A DNA stretch of 64,000 nt from Saccharina japonica. Its lineage: Eukaryota; Sar; Phaeophyceae; Laminariales; Laminariaceae. The DNA is taken from contig MEHQ01000605.1 in NCBI GenBank assembly GCA_008828725.1, positions 1,183,067 to 1,247,066 of the forward strand, written 5' to 3'. The notes under the pieces were generated by a model. It saw only the letters and a program-made list of their open reading frames with translations. It was not told the DNA's origin and did no database searches. The position numbers and the translations under genes were made by a program. Shown here one piece after another: positions 35,269 to 46,200 of this stretch (positions are counted from its first letter, which is position 1; the number at the start of each line of letters is the position of its first letter).

Positions 35269-36060
35269 CTACTGAATGATTCGAATACTGTGTACATTTT
35301 GAAAGTAAGTACTGGTACGTGTATCACGCATTACCGGCAGGGATGTAAACCGACACAACCGAAAGTCGTTGTTATCGGTCGTTTTTTTGTCCGTTTTCCC
35401 ACACGGGAACTGGATTTGTTTATTAATGGTTTGTTTTTCTGTTTCCGAAATTCCAAAATGCAAAAAAAAAACGGACTCGATTGTTTTTTTCTTCTCTTGT
35501 TTCGTGTTTTTTCCCTGTCTCCTATATTGCAGATGACATGTATCATACGTGTGTCCGCCGGAATCGTTTGACGCAGGATACGCAGGTACTACCGGAAGGT
35601 CACACTTGTCATTCTGCGAGTATGTCACATCACGCCAAGACATGGACACTGGACGCGTCCGGATGTTGACTATTTAGCGAGTTTCGCCAAACAACGGGCA
35701 GAGAATTCGACCGAGAAATGTTCGGTTCGCCGATTGTTTTGTTTCGGTTTCAAACAGAAAACCAAACGCGACAAACCCACCGGCACTCTCGGTGAAAAAA
35801 CGTGTCGTCTGTTGTTTGCTGCATATTACAAGCACGTGTACCAGCCCGTGCGGTTTGTGCAGCAGACGCAAGAACTAAAAGAAAGTCCCTTGGCACCGGG
35901 CGACGAGGTCGTCACAGTAGGCCTTCACATGGACACATGAACCCTTCGAAACAATGCTGACCATTTGTCTGGAATCGAAGAAAAGTCGACCGGAGAACCG
36001 ACCGAGAAGAAACATTTTGTTCAGGTGCGGGATTTTTCCGATGTCAAACTGAAAAAAAAA
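35269..36060. other. Interval with repeat-like open frames, no recognised gene
   Basis: On the - strand, 35.32-35.46 kb resembles 115-250 of the + strand at the window's left end (shared SETEKQ and MRDT words in translation). At 35.70-35.80 kb there is another CGGTTTCAAACAGAAAAC-type stretch. Two overlapping frames (35734-35940 + and 35674-35871 -) have no known motif. I read this as dispersed repeat sequence. Confidence 0.4.
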
Positions 36061-37480
36061 AATATACAGCCAGTACAGGACACCAAATGAGAAACGGGAA
36101 ATCCGGTCTAGGCTGGATTTCTTATTTGAGAGAAGGTGCTTTCTACACTAATTTCGAGATCACGACATAATTTTTTTTGTTTTTTTTTTCACTATATATC
36201 AGCCTGACTTTCTTGTTAGCCTATTTCTTCTTAGGTGTCCTGTACTGTAAACCGGCCGACATTTTCGATCAAAGCCCGAAATATGATGGAGGCCATTTCC
36301 ATTGTCGGTCCACAACAACACTGTGATTGCCGGTGATCCCGGTGACATATCGATAAGCCTCCGTAAGACGTAACTCTTAATAGACATCAAATATCGAAAA
36401 CATTGTCGAAGCGCATCTTGGCAAGCTTTGCGTTTGGTTCTTCGACTTCGCGTGGTACGGGACAGCGTCAGACCCTTGCGCGTTCGAGCCCCACGTAGAA
36501 ACTTGCCGCTTCGTATTTTGTAGAAATCGGGGTTCAGGGCAGGAGGCGCCTCTTATGGTGTGGCGTATACACGTGGGTGTATGAATGAAGGCGTGTCGAC
36601 GACGGACGCAAATAAGGGATCGCCTTCGCCCTCCGATAGGATAGACCCTTGGCTGCTTTGGCTGCTACTACTGCTGCTGAACTTCTGTCGGTGCATGCTC
36701 ATTGCGCTGCCGGTCCTGCACTGCGTACCTCTAAGCTGCTGCAACGCGTGAGGCACTGTGAGACAGCATTTGCATTTTGTGGTGGAAATCGAGTTTAAAA
36801 GGCAAATACTCTTGTAGCGTTTGTTGATCGACATTTCTGGTCTACTTTCCCTACAATGGCGTCGTCGGCAGGACGTGATATTCTGAAGAGTGAGGTCGGT
36901 GGTTCGATCCTCACCTTCTTTCCATTAAAAAGGGAAAAATGGGAAAGGTCTCATGTTCAAGAACCTGTAAAAACTCACTCACTTAGAAAACACCCAGAAA
37001 GGAACGATGAGAGCAATGCGATCATTGAATACTGAGTCCAGTACGAACAAAGTCGGAGGTAAAACTTGGATACTCAGAGTCTCATCGGGGTTCCTGACTT
37101 AAACCGAGGATATAAGTAAGATTTAGTGAGGGAGAATGCGGTGGAAATCGATTTTAATAGGCGAAAACTCTTCGTGTAGCGTTTGTTGATCGACACTTTT
37201 AGTCTACTTTCCCTGCAATTTTGATTAGGCTTTCGTGGAGAATATTTACGAAATACTGGTACTACCCAGGGGACGTGATTTAGGGGATGATAAGGTGTCA
37301 TCCCCGGAGTTCCCAACGTAAACTAACGGGTACCCGGGTACCCGGGTACCCGGGGCCCAAATACTCGACGAGTATGAAGTGTTACTCGTACCCGTGACGG
37401 GTATTAGCAAGCCGGGTAATACTCGCGAGTACCCGGGTAATTAGCAAAAGGTTAACACCTCGAGTATACGACCAGGTATG
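36061..37480. repeat. Gene-poor interval with a direct repeat
   Basis: About 36779-36857 and 37139-37220 share 'ggtggaaatcga', 'gtagcgtttgttgatcgaca' and 'gtctactttccct', two copies 360 bp apart. A (GGGTACCC)n-like run lies near 37330-37355. No exon is recognised. Confidence 0.6.
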
Positions 37481-37705
37481 CTGCTGCTGCTGCTGCTGTT
37501 TTGTTTTTATTTTTGTTTGTCCATCCCATTCATTATCTTCGCCTTTTTTTTTCCCCTTTTTTTTCTCTCCCTCTTTAGTCGTAACTCAGATCCGGGGTCA
37601 CTAAGTAGGCTCTTCTCCCCCCTTCCCACTACGGTGCTTGCTATGCATTTTCATTGCGAGAAGATATCAGCACTCTCTTCCCTCGTCGACTAGCGTCGGA
37701 CTCCG
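37478..37705 (+). repeat. Dispersed repeat shared with 9.3 and 43.9 kb
   Basis: It opens with a (CTG)7 run and pyrimidine tracts, followed by 'gtaactcagatccggggtca', 'aagtaggctcttctcccc' and 'tcgtcgactagcgtcggact'. The leucine-rich open frame over the CTG run is an accident of composition. Confidence 0.65.
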
Positions 37706-37846
37706 CCCACCCACGCCACGAAGGCGCTCTCAGCAATTGGTTCATTTTTATTTTTTTCAAACAGAGTAAAAATCTCAACACGGAGGGGGATTCGAACTTG
37801 GGTACCAATGCCAGTAGTCTTTGAACCTGACCACTATTACGGAGGG

Positions 37847-37931
37847 CCATAGTAAATAGGACCAAATCTTGTGAGTAAAAAAAGGGAAATATATAGGTTT
37901 TTGTGTGTGCCGTAGGTCCTATTTACTATGG
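37847..37931. mobile_element. 83-bp miniature inverted-repeat element, copy 2
   Basis: Perfect 17-bp terminal inverted repeats CCATAGTAAATAGGACC and GGTCCTATTTACTATGG bound an AT-rich interior. It is the intact member of the pair. Confidence 0.88.
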
Positions 37932-38044
37932 CATCATTAGCCCACCCCGTAATAGTCTACAGGGGCGACCGGCAATGTGTATTTCTTTTTCTTTTACTCT
38001 TTTTTTTTTTTTTTTTTCTTTTTTCTCTTTCATGCATGTGGATT

Positions 38045-38240
38045 GGTCGCAGAGTAGGTCTTGCCTGTCGTACATGACACTGCATTGTCCGCGCTGCTTA
38101 TAGCACTGAGCGTAGTATCTCTGGGTCGTAGTTTTGTGACCACGGAACTGGTACCGTTTTAGGATGAAGAATCGGCACGGACACTGGGTGTGCTGGATGT
38201 CGACGGGTAGAAAGGAAGGTTAAATGTGAAGAACACACAT
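38045..38240. repeat. Long inverted repeat, left arm
   Basis: It pairs with 39687-39893: 'gtaggtcttgcctgtcgta', 'atccagcacacccagtgtcc' (reverse strand) and the 'cgacgggtagaaaggaagg' block all recur in reverse complement, in mirrored order. Identity is roughly 80% by eye. The left flank has a T-rich tract mirrored by an A-rich tract beyond the right arm. Confidence 0.75.
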
Positions 38241-38674
38241 TGCGTCCCCAGTGTTTTGTTTCCGCATCGTCTTCGACGACCACCACAATATAATATATCC
38301 GCCGGGAGAACAGCACAATTTTGAGTGAGAGCTATGTATTCATCGAATATGTAGCCACGGTGCTATGCCCCCACAGAAGAAGAAATATAAGATTATTATT
38401 AAGATCTTCGGTGTTTTTGGTGCCACTGCCTCGCAACTTCAACAAAACGAAAAGAGCTCGTGGGTCGGCTTTGGCTCCCTGTGAGTGCTGCCTGGAACCC
38501 CCCATGCGCCCATTTATTACACACCCCATACGCAGCATCCCCTCAATGTCGCTGGTCGAAGGATCATGCCACGACAAGCTCTAGCTATCCGCACGTGCAG
38601 TGGAAAACCTTTGTTGGCGGTAGTCGTTAGTCTCATTTTGTACACTCTAATTATCGACTACTCTCGACCGCATG

Positions 38675-39027
38675 GACGCGTGTAATGATAGAGGTAGAGG
38701 TATACCGTTTTTTGGCTAAGATGGGTTCTGAAGGGGTCGGGCTTCTCAACCCATTCAGAACTGAAAAACGTACCCCCCACTAGATCCAAGTAGTTTTGTC
38801 CCCAAATCGTGGGACCAGTTCTTGAGGGGAAATCGTCGAACTTTGTCATTATTTCACAATGCAGTGCTGTGCGATTCATAATTGGGGTCATCATATTTTG
38901 TATCACGGGTATATAAAATTCGTATTGTACTTGAAAAAAACAGTTATTGGGGTGGAGGTATAAATATCGTCAATTAAGGCAAGCACCCTAAGAAAACGAT
39001 GGTCCGACCTCTACCGGGTAGTGCGTA
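38675..39027. mobile_element. GCATGCTACGATAGAGG family element
   Basis: It starts GACGCGTGTAATGATAGAGG and ends GACCTCTACCGGGTAGTGCG. The copy is diverged and longer than usual. It lies between the arms of the long inverted repeat. Confidence 0.55.
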
Positions 39028-39254
39028 ACTAATACGAATCTACGTCGAAGTGTAAGTAAGCCTCTGCGGAGAGCCTGCATCCAGAACGGCTCGAGAAAAC
39101 AAGCTGTCGTGATGTACGAAATCTGGCCAGCGCCCCGGTCTCCGGTAGGCAAGAACCAGCAGGAAATGCCAACCCACCGTGTTACAATCGTGGCGGCGAT
39201 TTCCATTCGGAAACGTTACCGTCGCCCGAAAACCAGGGGAAGCGGGAGACCCCG

Positions 39255-39506
39255 GACGCGTGCTACGGTAGAGGTAGAATTTTTTGCCCGAACAGTTTTC
39301 TGAACGGTCGGGCTTCTTAACCTAAATTCGTCGAAATTTCATTTTTGTGACGAATACTGTTTCAGAGTATACTTCGGTCATGAGATTTCTCATCCGGCAT
39401 AAGCACTTTTATTTCCCTCCAAAACGATTGCTTTCGGTGAGTTGTGACGCTCCTTAAGTGAGGAGCTCATCAAAAAACATGGTGCACCTCAATGGTAGCA
39501 TGCGTC
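39255..39506. mobile_element. GCATGCTACGATAGAGG family element, full length
   Basis: About 252 bp with both ends (GACGCGTGCTACGGTAGAGG and ATGGTAGCATGCGTC). The interior includes the GCTCCTTAAGTGAGGAGC palindrome. It is in the opposite orientation to the copies at 46.8 and 51.2 kb. Confidence 0.85.
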
Positions 39507-39686
39507 CCCATAGGAACCGCCTTGGTCTTGGAGGTGTGTGCGAAAAGCACGCGGCGGGCCGCCAAGACGACTCCGGCTGAAATGTCAATTACAAGCTGCA
39601 ACGACCGGCTTTATTTGGCTTCCTCTGTGCAGCAAAAAGGGCGACCTTCGTGGTGTTGCCTCGTTTTTTCCCTATTATAAGTATAT

Positions 39687-39893
39687 GTGTGTGTTCTTCA
39701 CATTAAAACTTCCTTTCTACCCGTCGACATCCAGCACACCCAGTGTCCGTGCCGTTTCTTCATTCTAAAAAGGTACCAGTTCTGCGGTCACAAACCTACG
39801 ACACACATATACTACGCTGCATTGAGGTAGGCAGAGTAGACAATGCAATACCATATACGACAGGCAAGACCTACCCTGCTAGCAATCCAGGGG
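39687..39893. repeat. Long inverted repeat, right arm
   Basis: Reverse complement of 38045-38240. The spacer is about 1.45 kb and contains two elements of the 250-bp family but no transposase frame. Confidence 0.75.
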
Positions 39894-42800
39894 CACGAAA
39901 GAGAAAAAAAGAGACAACACGAAGAGAAAAAGCGAAGAGGAAAACATAAAATATAAAACAATAAACATAATAAAGAAAAGCAACAAACAATCAAACGACG
40001 AAACGAAAACATGACAAAAAATATATATATGTCGTGTTTCTTTCAGAGGAGATGCGGCAGACACCAGAAATAAAATAAAATTAAATAAAATTAAACGAAA
40101 TTAAATGGAATGAAAAACAACGCAAACAGAGCAAGCCTAAGAACGAAAGGGACGGATCGGCAACCGGAGCACACGAAAAGCACCTTCCAGGCAGCCGAGG
40201 CAGGTTTGTACCCGTAGTAAATATATTTTATACCAGCTAGTCGGTCTGGTACCTTGCTACTCTGTCTGCCGTCTCCTTCCTGCTTTCGTTAGCCGTGGTT
40301 CCCCTACGACCCCCCCCCTCCATCTCCTTGGGCGCCACCCATACAACGGATGCGTGGCGCTTCCTACTCACTTCCGTTTCGTGTTCGTGCCGCACAAAAA
40401 AGTCAAGGAGATGAAGTAGGAAGTAACAACACAAAATGAACACGTACGTAGGTAAGTAATCAAAGAAACAAACTAGGCAAATGCGGAAGGCCAGAAATAC
40501 AAAGGCATAAAGCGACCACGACTAAAAAAATAAACAAATAAAATAAAATAAAATAAAATAAAATAAAATAAAAATAAGGCGAGGAGCGGTAGCATCGTTG
40601 TCGTGCCCCCCTCGAAAACCTGCGACAGGAAATACACCAAACAAACAAATATAAAAGAAACACTGTATAGGCGCCGTCGGCGGTGCTTCTTCAGACATCC
40701 TCCCAAGCTGGAAGAAAACAAATATCCGATTTTTCTCGTTAATCTACCAACGCGAACAAGAAAGTAACTAACTCACCCCCCCCCCACACCCCCTCCCCCG
40801 ATTTATTTGTCGCGTCTCCATGACCACAGTGCCGGTTTCCGACGGACCGGGGCGCAACATATTTAATCATCCTCTCGTATATTGTACAAGGTATGTATAT
40901 TAGGCTCGATTAGCATCGGTTGACGGCGACGCAGCGAAACACGTCTCTCACTAAGTGAGCTAGAGAACCAGGGCTAATTTGTGTTGTGATCGTGAATGTC
41001 TTGCGGTCACCACGGCTGGTGGTCGAGCCCGATCATATCTGCAACGTGGAGAACCGTAACTCTGCACAGGCGGGTTGATCGTGTGACGTGGTGCTTGCAT
41101 GACGAGGCACAGACGAGGCAGTTACATGGACTACCCATGGTTGTCTCCGGAGGCGGCTACTCCAAGGGAGCAATGAAATTCTTCGACGCTTTCATACAGT
41201 CAAACGAATACCATGCCTCACGATCGATTGAAATCAAATAGGATGCATGCCACCCCTGGGCAATACCTCACGGCCCGTCGTGCTTGGTTAAACAAATGAC
41301 TGCCTGTGAAAACCGCGACGTGTTCCATCCAAACATCGTAGGGATGGAAGAGCTTACGGTCACACGATGACGGCCATACATGGCATGCGGCTAACGAGTA
41401 CACCCCGGCCCTATGGTACCCACGCGTAGGTGTGTGTGGTGTACCAAATATAACCTATAACACTTATTTCTCCCCGTCGGTGATAACTCCCACTATGACT
41501 ACCCGATCACTGTAAATTACCACGGGAGTGCCTTACATCCTGCGCCATCTAAAGTACCCCACAACGAAGCCTTGTCCCACATGTTCAACAATATGCTTGA
41601 CAAAACACGTATATCTCCCGGTGACCTCAGCGGTACCCAGAATCGTTAGTACCGAAGCAAACACTCGCAACGTGCACACGGCAGTTTTTAATACCGCACA
41701 TTCCCGAAACACAGTTCAAACCCACGCGGGCATCGACCACGCAAAACGCAAGACAAACACCTACACGATAACTGAGATGAGGCAACGTTCGGCGGTGTCA
41801 TAAGCGGCAAAGCGGCAGGCTTCTGCGTTCGGATGCTGCGACGACGGCCTGCCGTCGTCCCGAAACCTGCGTCACCTCCCTCTTGTGACGCCGCCGAGCC
41901 AGAAAGGTCAAGCCGTCTGATGTCAACGGGAGCACTGTTATGGCCATACGAAACAAATAATCACCCCAACTGGGGGTAGATCGGCAGAACGGTACTACTC
42001 CAACCGTTGCTGGCAATCACGCCAACACAACATTCATGAGCTGTGCACTCTGCACATTGTCATAGTAACAAGGTGTTTCCGGAGGTCAGGCGGTACATCA
42101 AGGTTTGACGCATCGGTTGCACCTAGGTATCGTACCGGTGGTGCACCAACTACAAAGAAGGGGTTAACTGCGTGCGGAAACTTCGGCCGAGGAGACCAAG
42201 GGTATGATAGGTGGAATACAACCCGATTTTTCACAACCAAAATAACCATTCCCGTCAGATACTGTGTACTCCACTCACAACCGGACTTATACATGTTAGG
42301 TTTGCTCAGGGAAACAGAACATTTCGTGGTAATGCTAATCGCAGAAATGAAAATCACGACCGATTGGTTCTACAGCAAGCGGGTGGCCACTCACTTGAGT
42401 GGCTAGCTCTAACCCTCTGATACCCAAGACTCAACGCGCAACCCCTACACTGCAGTCTTGTCTAATAGGCGTGAAGGAAGCGGCCGGAGGGGAACATTCC
42501 TGGACAACAACAACGCTGTGCTTCGGTCGGCGGGTACACGAAGGCGTTGCTAGATGGTGTCTATCAAGAGCTGTACACCCAATCCCAGCCCATCCGGGGG
42601 TAGTCAAACACTAACACACACGTCGCACCTTGCTTTACGCCAACGGCTAAGTATATCCCAACATCAAAGTTTACAAGGTGAAAGGAGCGCTAAACGTATG
42701 TTGTATTGGGCAGGTAGATATTTATGTTGAACTCCCCCGCGGGTCCAATTTCGATCGCCTGCGACGTACCTCGTCCAACTCCGCCAAAGGCTCGAGTTGT

Positions 42801-43000
42801 TCCGAATAAAAGAAGTCATTGTGTTGTCGGGCAGCACGGGTAGGACCTGAAGCAAAACGAAGAAAAGGGAAAACCGCTGTCGAATAATACAACATCGGTC
42901 CCCTACCTTTGCCTTGGTCCAGTGAAACTGCCGCACTCTTGCTACTATCACAGATCATGGTGGAACCACTTGTCTCCTGTGCCGTCGCTGTCGAGTTTCT
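39894..43000. other. Gene-poor, partly simple sequence
   Basis: A-rich purine sequence (39.90-40.13 kb), an (AAAAT)n run at about 40535-40577 and a C-rich stretch near 40777 lie here. From 41.0 to 43.0 kb I see no exon of a known family. The frame at 40996-41241 (+) shows no motif. A family-like remnant ('gtggccactcacttgagtgg') lies near 42384. Confidence 0.45.
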
Positions 43001-43032
43001 GTGTTCGTCATCCCGCAAAGGCCGGAGCCTCG

Positions 43033-43205
43033 TTACCCTAGCCCGCCCAGGATACCTCTGTGACGAGCTTTTATCTGCACCATGGTCACCAGCACAGTGA
43101 ACCCGGCGAGCACGAAGAGCACCACCGCGAGGAGATTGAACCCGTTGGGGCGCATATGAAGGTCAAACCGTTCGGCGACCAGGTCACCAAAGCCCGTAGC
43201 GCAAT
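43033..43205 (-). CDS. ABC transporter last exon
   Basis: Enters in phase 1 after ATGCAG and ends at TAA (43033-43035). Encodes [16 protein letters not shown], a hydrophobic helix ([16 protein letters not shown]) and a short basic tail. This matches the usual ABCG C-terminus: outer loop, last transmembrane helix, cytosolic end. Confidence 0.78.
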
Positions 43206-46200
43206 CTGCATACAAACGAGGTGCAGGTGGTCACAGTGTGTATGTTTCGAAGGTAAAACAGGGATTAGTGCTACGATACGAGACATACTTGTATCATTTT
43301 TGTCTGGAATTATTTGTGAATGATCGAGCTGCTTAACCCAAAATCAGCGGACTGTCATTGTTTTCGTCGCAATCTTGGTCCCGGTATGCCTCGGCCATAT
43401 GATTTTTCATCGGGCTGCACTTTCACGTTCCTCCCTTAATGATTAGTTTGGTCTGAGGTATATCTCTCTTCAAGTAAGGAGCTCCAGAAAATGTACTGTA
43501 CGCAGGTGCACCTCTGGCGTAGCGTGCGTCCAGGGCGGAAAAACGAGAAGCCAGGCCCTCTTGAAGTGGGTTGAACGTTGGAATGATGACGTTGGTAACT
43601 CTGTCCCCCCTACGACATCGAGTGAGTAGTGGTGGGGGGGCTCTAGGCCTAAATGTCGCCTGAGCATAAAACAACCTCGTTAATTTTCGACTCAATGCCC
43701 ATTCGAGACCTCCCGGCGTTTGGTTTTGTGCAATGCCCACCGCACCATACCAGCGCAACCCGACAAAACTTTATTTGACGCGTGATACGTTAGAGGTGGC
43801 CCTTATGAATGAAGGGACTCCTTGATCCCAATTCGTCGGAATTCCGTTTTTTCTTTAGTTGGACTATTTTTGTTGGTATCGTTAGGTCATGGGATGGTTC
43901 GTTGTGTAGCCCTTTTCGTTTTCGTAAAAAATCAGTTTTCGGATTTGTTTTGTTTTGTTTTGTTTTGCTGTTCATCCCATTTATATTCTTCGCCCTTTCT
44001 TTCTCTCTCCCTCCTGGTCGTAACTCAGATCCGGGGTCACAAAGTAGGCTCTTCTCCCTCGTCCTCCCCCCACTACTACGGTTCTTGCCTCGCATTTGTG
44101 TCGCGAGAAGTTTTCAGCCCTTTCTTCCCTCGTCGACTTGCGTCGGACTCCAGTTTTGAGATAGAGTAGTATAGATCTCCTCAAGTGACCACACTCAGAG
44201 CATGTACTGTATGCAGGAGCCCCTCTATCGTAGCATGCGATATTTGCGCTAGTCAAACAAACAGTCACAGCACTAGAGCTCTAATAATACACTGACCGGT
44301 ATCTGCTCAATTGAAACAGTCAAGCGATCATACCGTATGGCGCACCACATGCGGTCCCCATACCTTGTCCTTCCGGTTTTTTCGAGTGTTTCCCGTGGAG
44401 CGTGCGCCCCTTCGCATAAGCTCGTTTTATCATGCGTATTTATGAGCGCCACGTTTGGTGCAAATTCGGTACCGCTACAGTCCGTCGAGACACACAACGA
44501 TATTAGTCACCAGGACACTGCACCCCCCGCTTCTTAGCAGACAAACACCACGACAAGCATCCCGTCGACAGTTGAATCTTGTAACAACCACAGCAGTTCT
44601 GAGAAATACACTACACGGCTAGACCTATAACGTTCGGAGACATCTTGCCCCTTGGTTTGGGGTACCACCCCAATTTACACGGCATATTGTCATGGATCTC
44701 AACACCAGTAGAAGAGGAAGCGGGACTATTGGACGGACCTACCCTGAATACTGCCGGAGCAGACCCCCACAACGATTGTGGCGCTTAGATAGGGCAGGCT
44801 TTGGTTCTTTGACTCACAAAACGGGTTGTTGTGTTCGCAGTTGGCGGTCATGTCGAGGCCATCCAAAATAACCCGGAGCATAAAAGAAGTGTTCCAGTCT
44901 GCGGTGCGACGGGTTGCGCGGAATGAAAGGGATGAAAGGGAATTCATTGTTGGTGTTACTAGGTAGCAGTCTTCGAACGAACGGCAGGGGTAGTGGTAAA
45001 CACAATACCATACAAAACACGATATCGATATTTGGCCCAAGGTGGAATCTGCAAGTAGTAGGCGACCCCTTCGGGTGATCTGTGCATTTCAGTTAATTTA
45101 CGGTAGTAGGGGTAGTAACAAAAAACGGCACAGTACTGGCACGTGCTACGACAGAGGAGGTACTGTACCGTTGTTTTGGCTGGAATAGGTTCTGAATGAT
45201 CGGGGCCATACACCCAAAATCTTCGGATTATCAGTTTTGTGTTGCAATGTGTTTCGTCGTACAGTCACGCCATGGGATTGGTCATCCGGTAGCATCTTTG
45301 TACCCGTCCAAGGTCAGTTTATAGGCGAGGTTTGGAGGCGTTCTTCAAGTGACCACCCTCAGAAGGACAAAACACGGTGCACCTGTATGCAGGCTACCAT
45401 AGCACCAGGTTGGCGTCTACTGTAGCAGAAGCGTGTGTATTCTTATTTTTGAAGAGGTGGAAGTATGGTGATCGTGATAGGGAGGACGGGCAACTTGTAG
45501 CGTGGGGGGAGTCTTAATCGATAACAGCACTCAGCACCATCTAAGGAGCTGCCAGCGCACCCAGACGTAAAGTGGGACCAGCCCGCTAGAAGACATATCA
45601 CGTTCGACGTGAACTCTCTATGTGCATTACCGATGCCTCCTGTAGTTGATTGACTATCGCCCGTAGGGTAATCATTTGAGTTCATTCATCAACAGCGTGT
45701 GAGGCACTTATAATATAAAGGGGTAGCTTTGTTATTCCATTTTCGATGTGGTCAATTGTCAAATAACAGGCCCATCTACCTACGACCCACCGATAAATCA
45801 CCAAACTGGTCTGCATCGTCTATTTGCGTTACCGGGGTCCTTCGTATCTGACCACAAATAATGTAGTCGCCTTCAACAAAACAATCACTTGGTACGTTGA
45901 GCGTAGTCCGCACATAAGCAACTTAAGCACCACAACGAATCATCGGGCCCCACACAAAATAGGAGTGTCCCTCCGAAAATAGAAAATCACTCGCCAAAGG
46001 TAATATATATCGTGACTTGTCGCCTTGCTTCCATAAATAGCCCTCGTCAAGGACAGTGTATGACGGAGAGAGTTTACTGTATATTACTATTACCCAGATG
46101 TAATTGGCCCGACCTAATCCCGCAAGTCCAACATACTCCGAAACATATGGTGCGAATGTTTGACATCGCAACTAAGTGCGCGTCCAAGGCGCTCCGTACG

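Noticed and set aside
36553-36834. Serine-rich - strand frame
   Set aside because: It arises from a CTG/CTA-rich stretch; the opposite strand is equally open and no splice context fits.
37478-37693. Leucine-rich frame starting in a (CTG)n run
   Set aside because: It is explained by simple sequence inside a dispersed repeat found elsewhere in other contexts.
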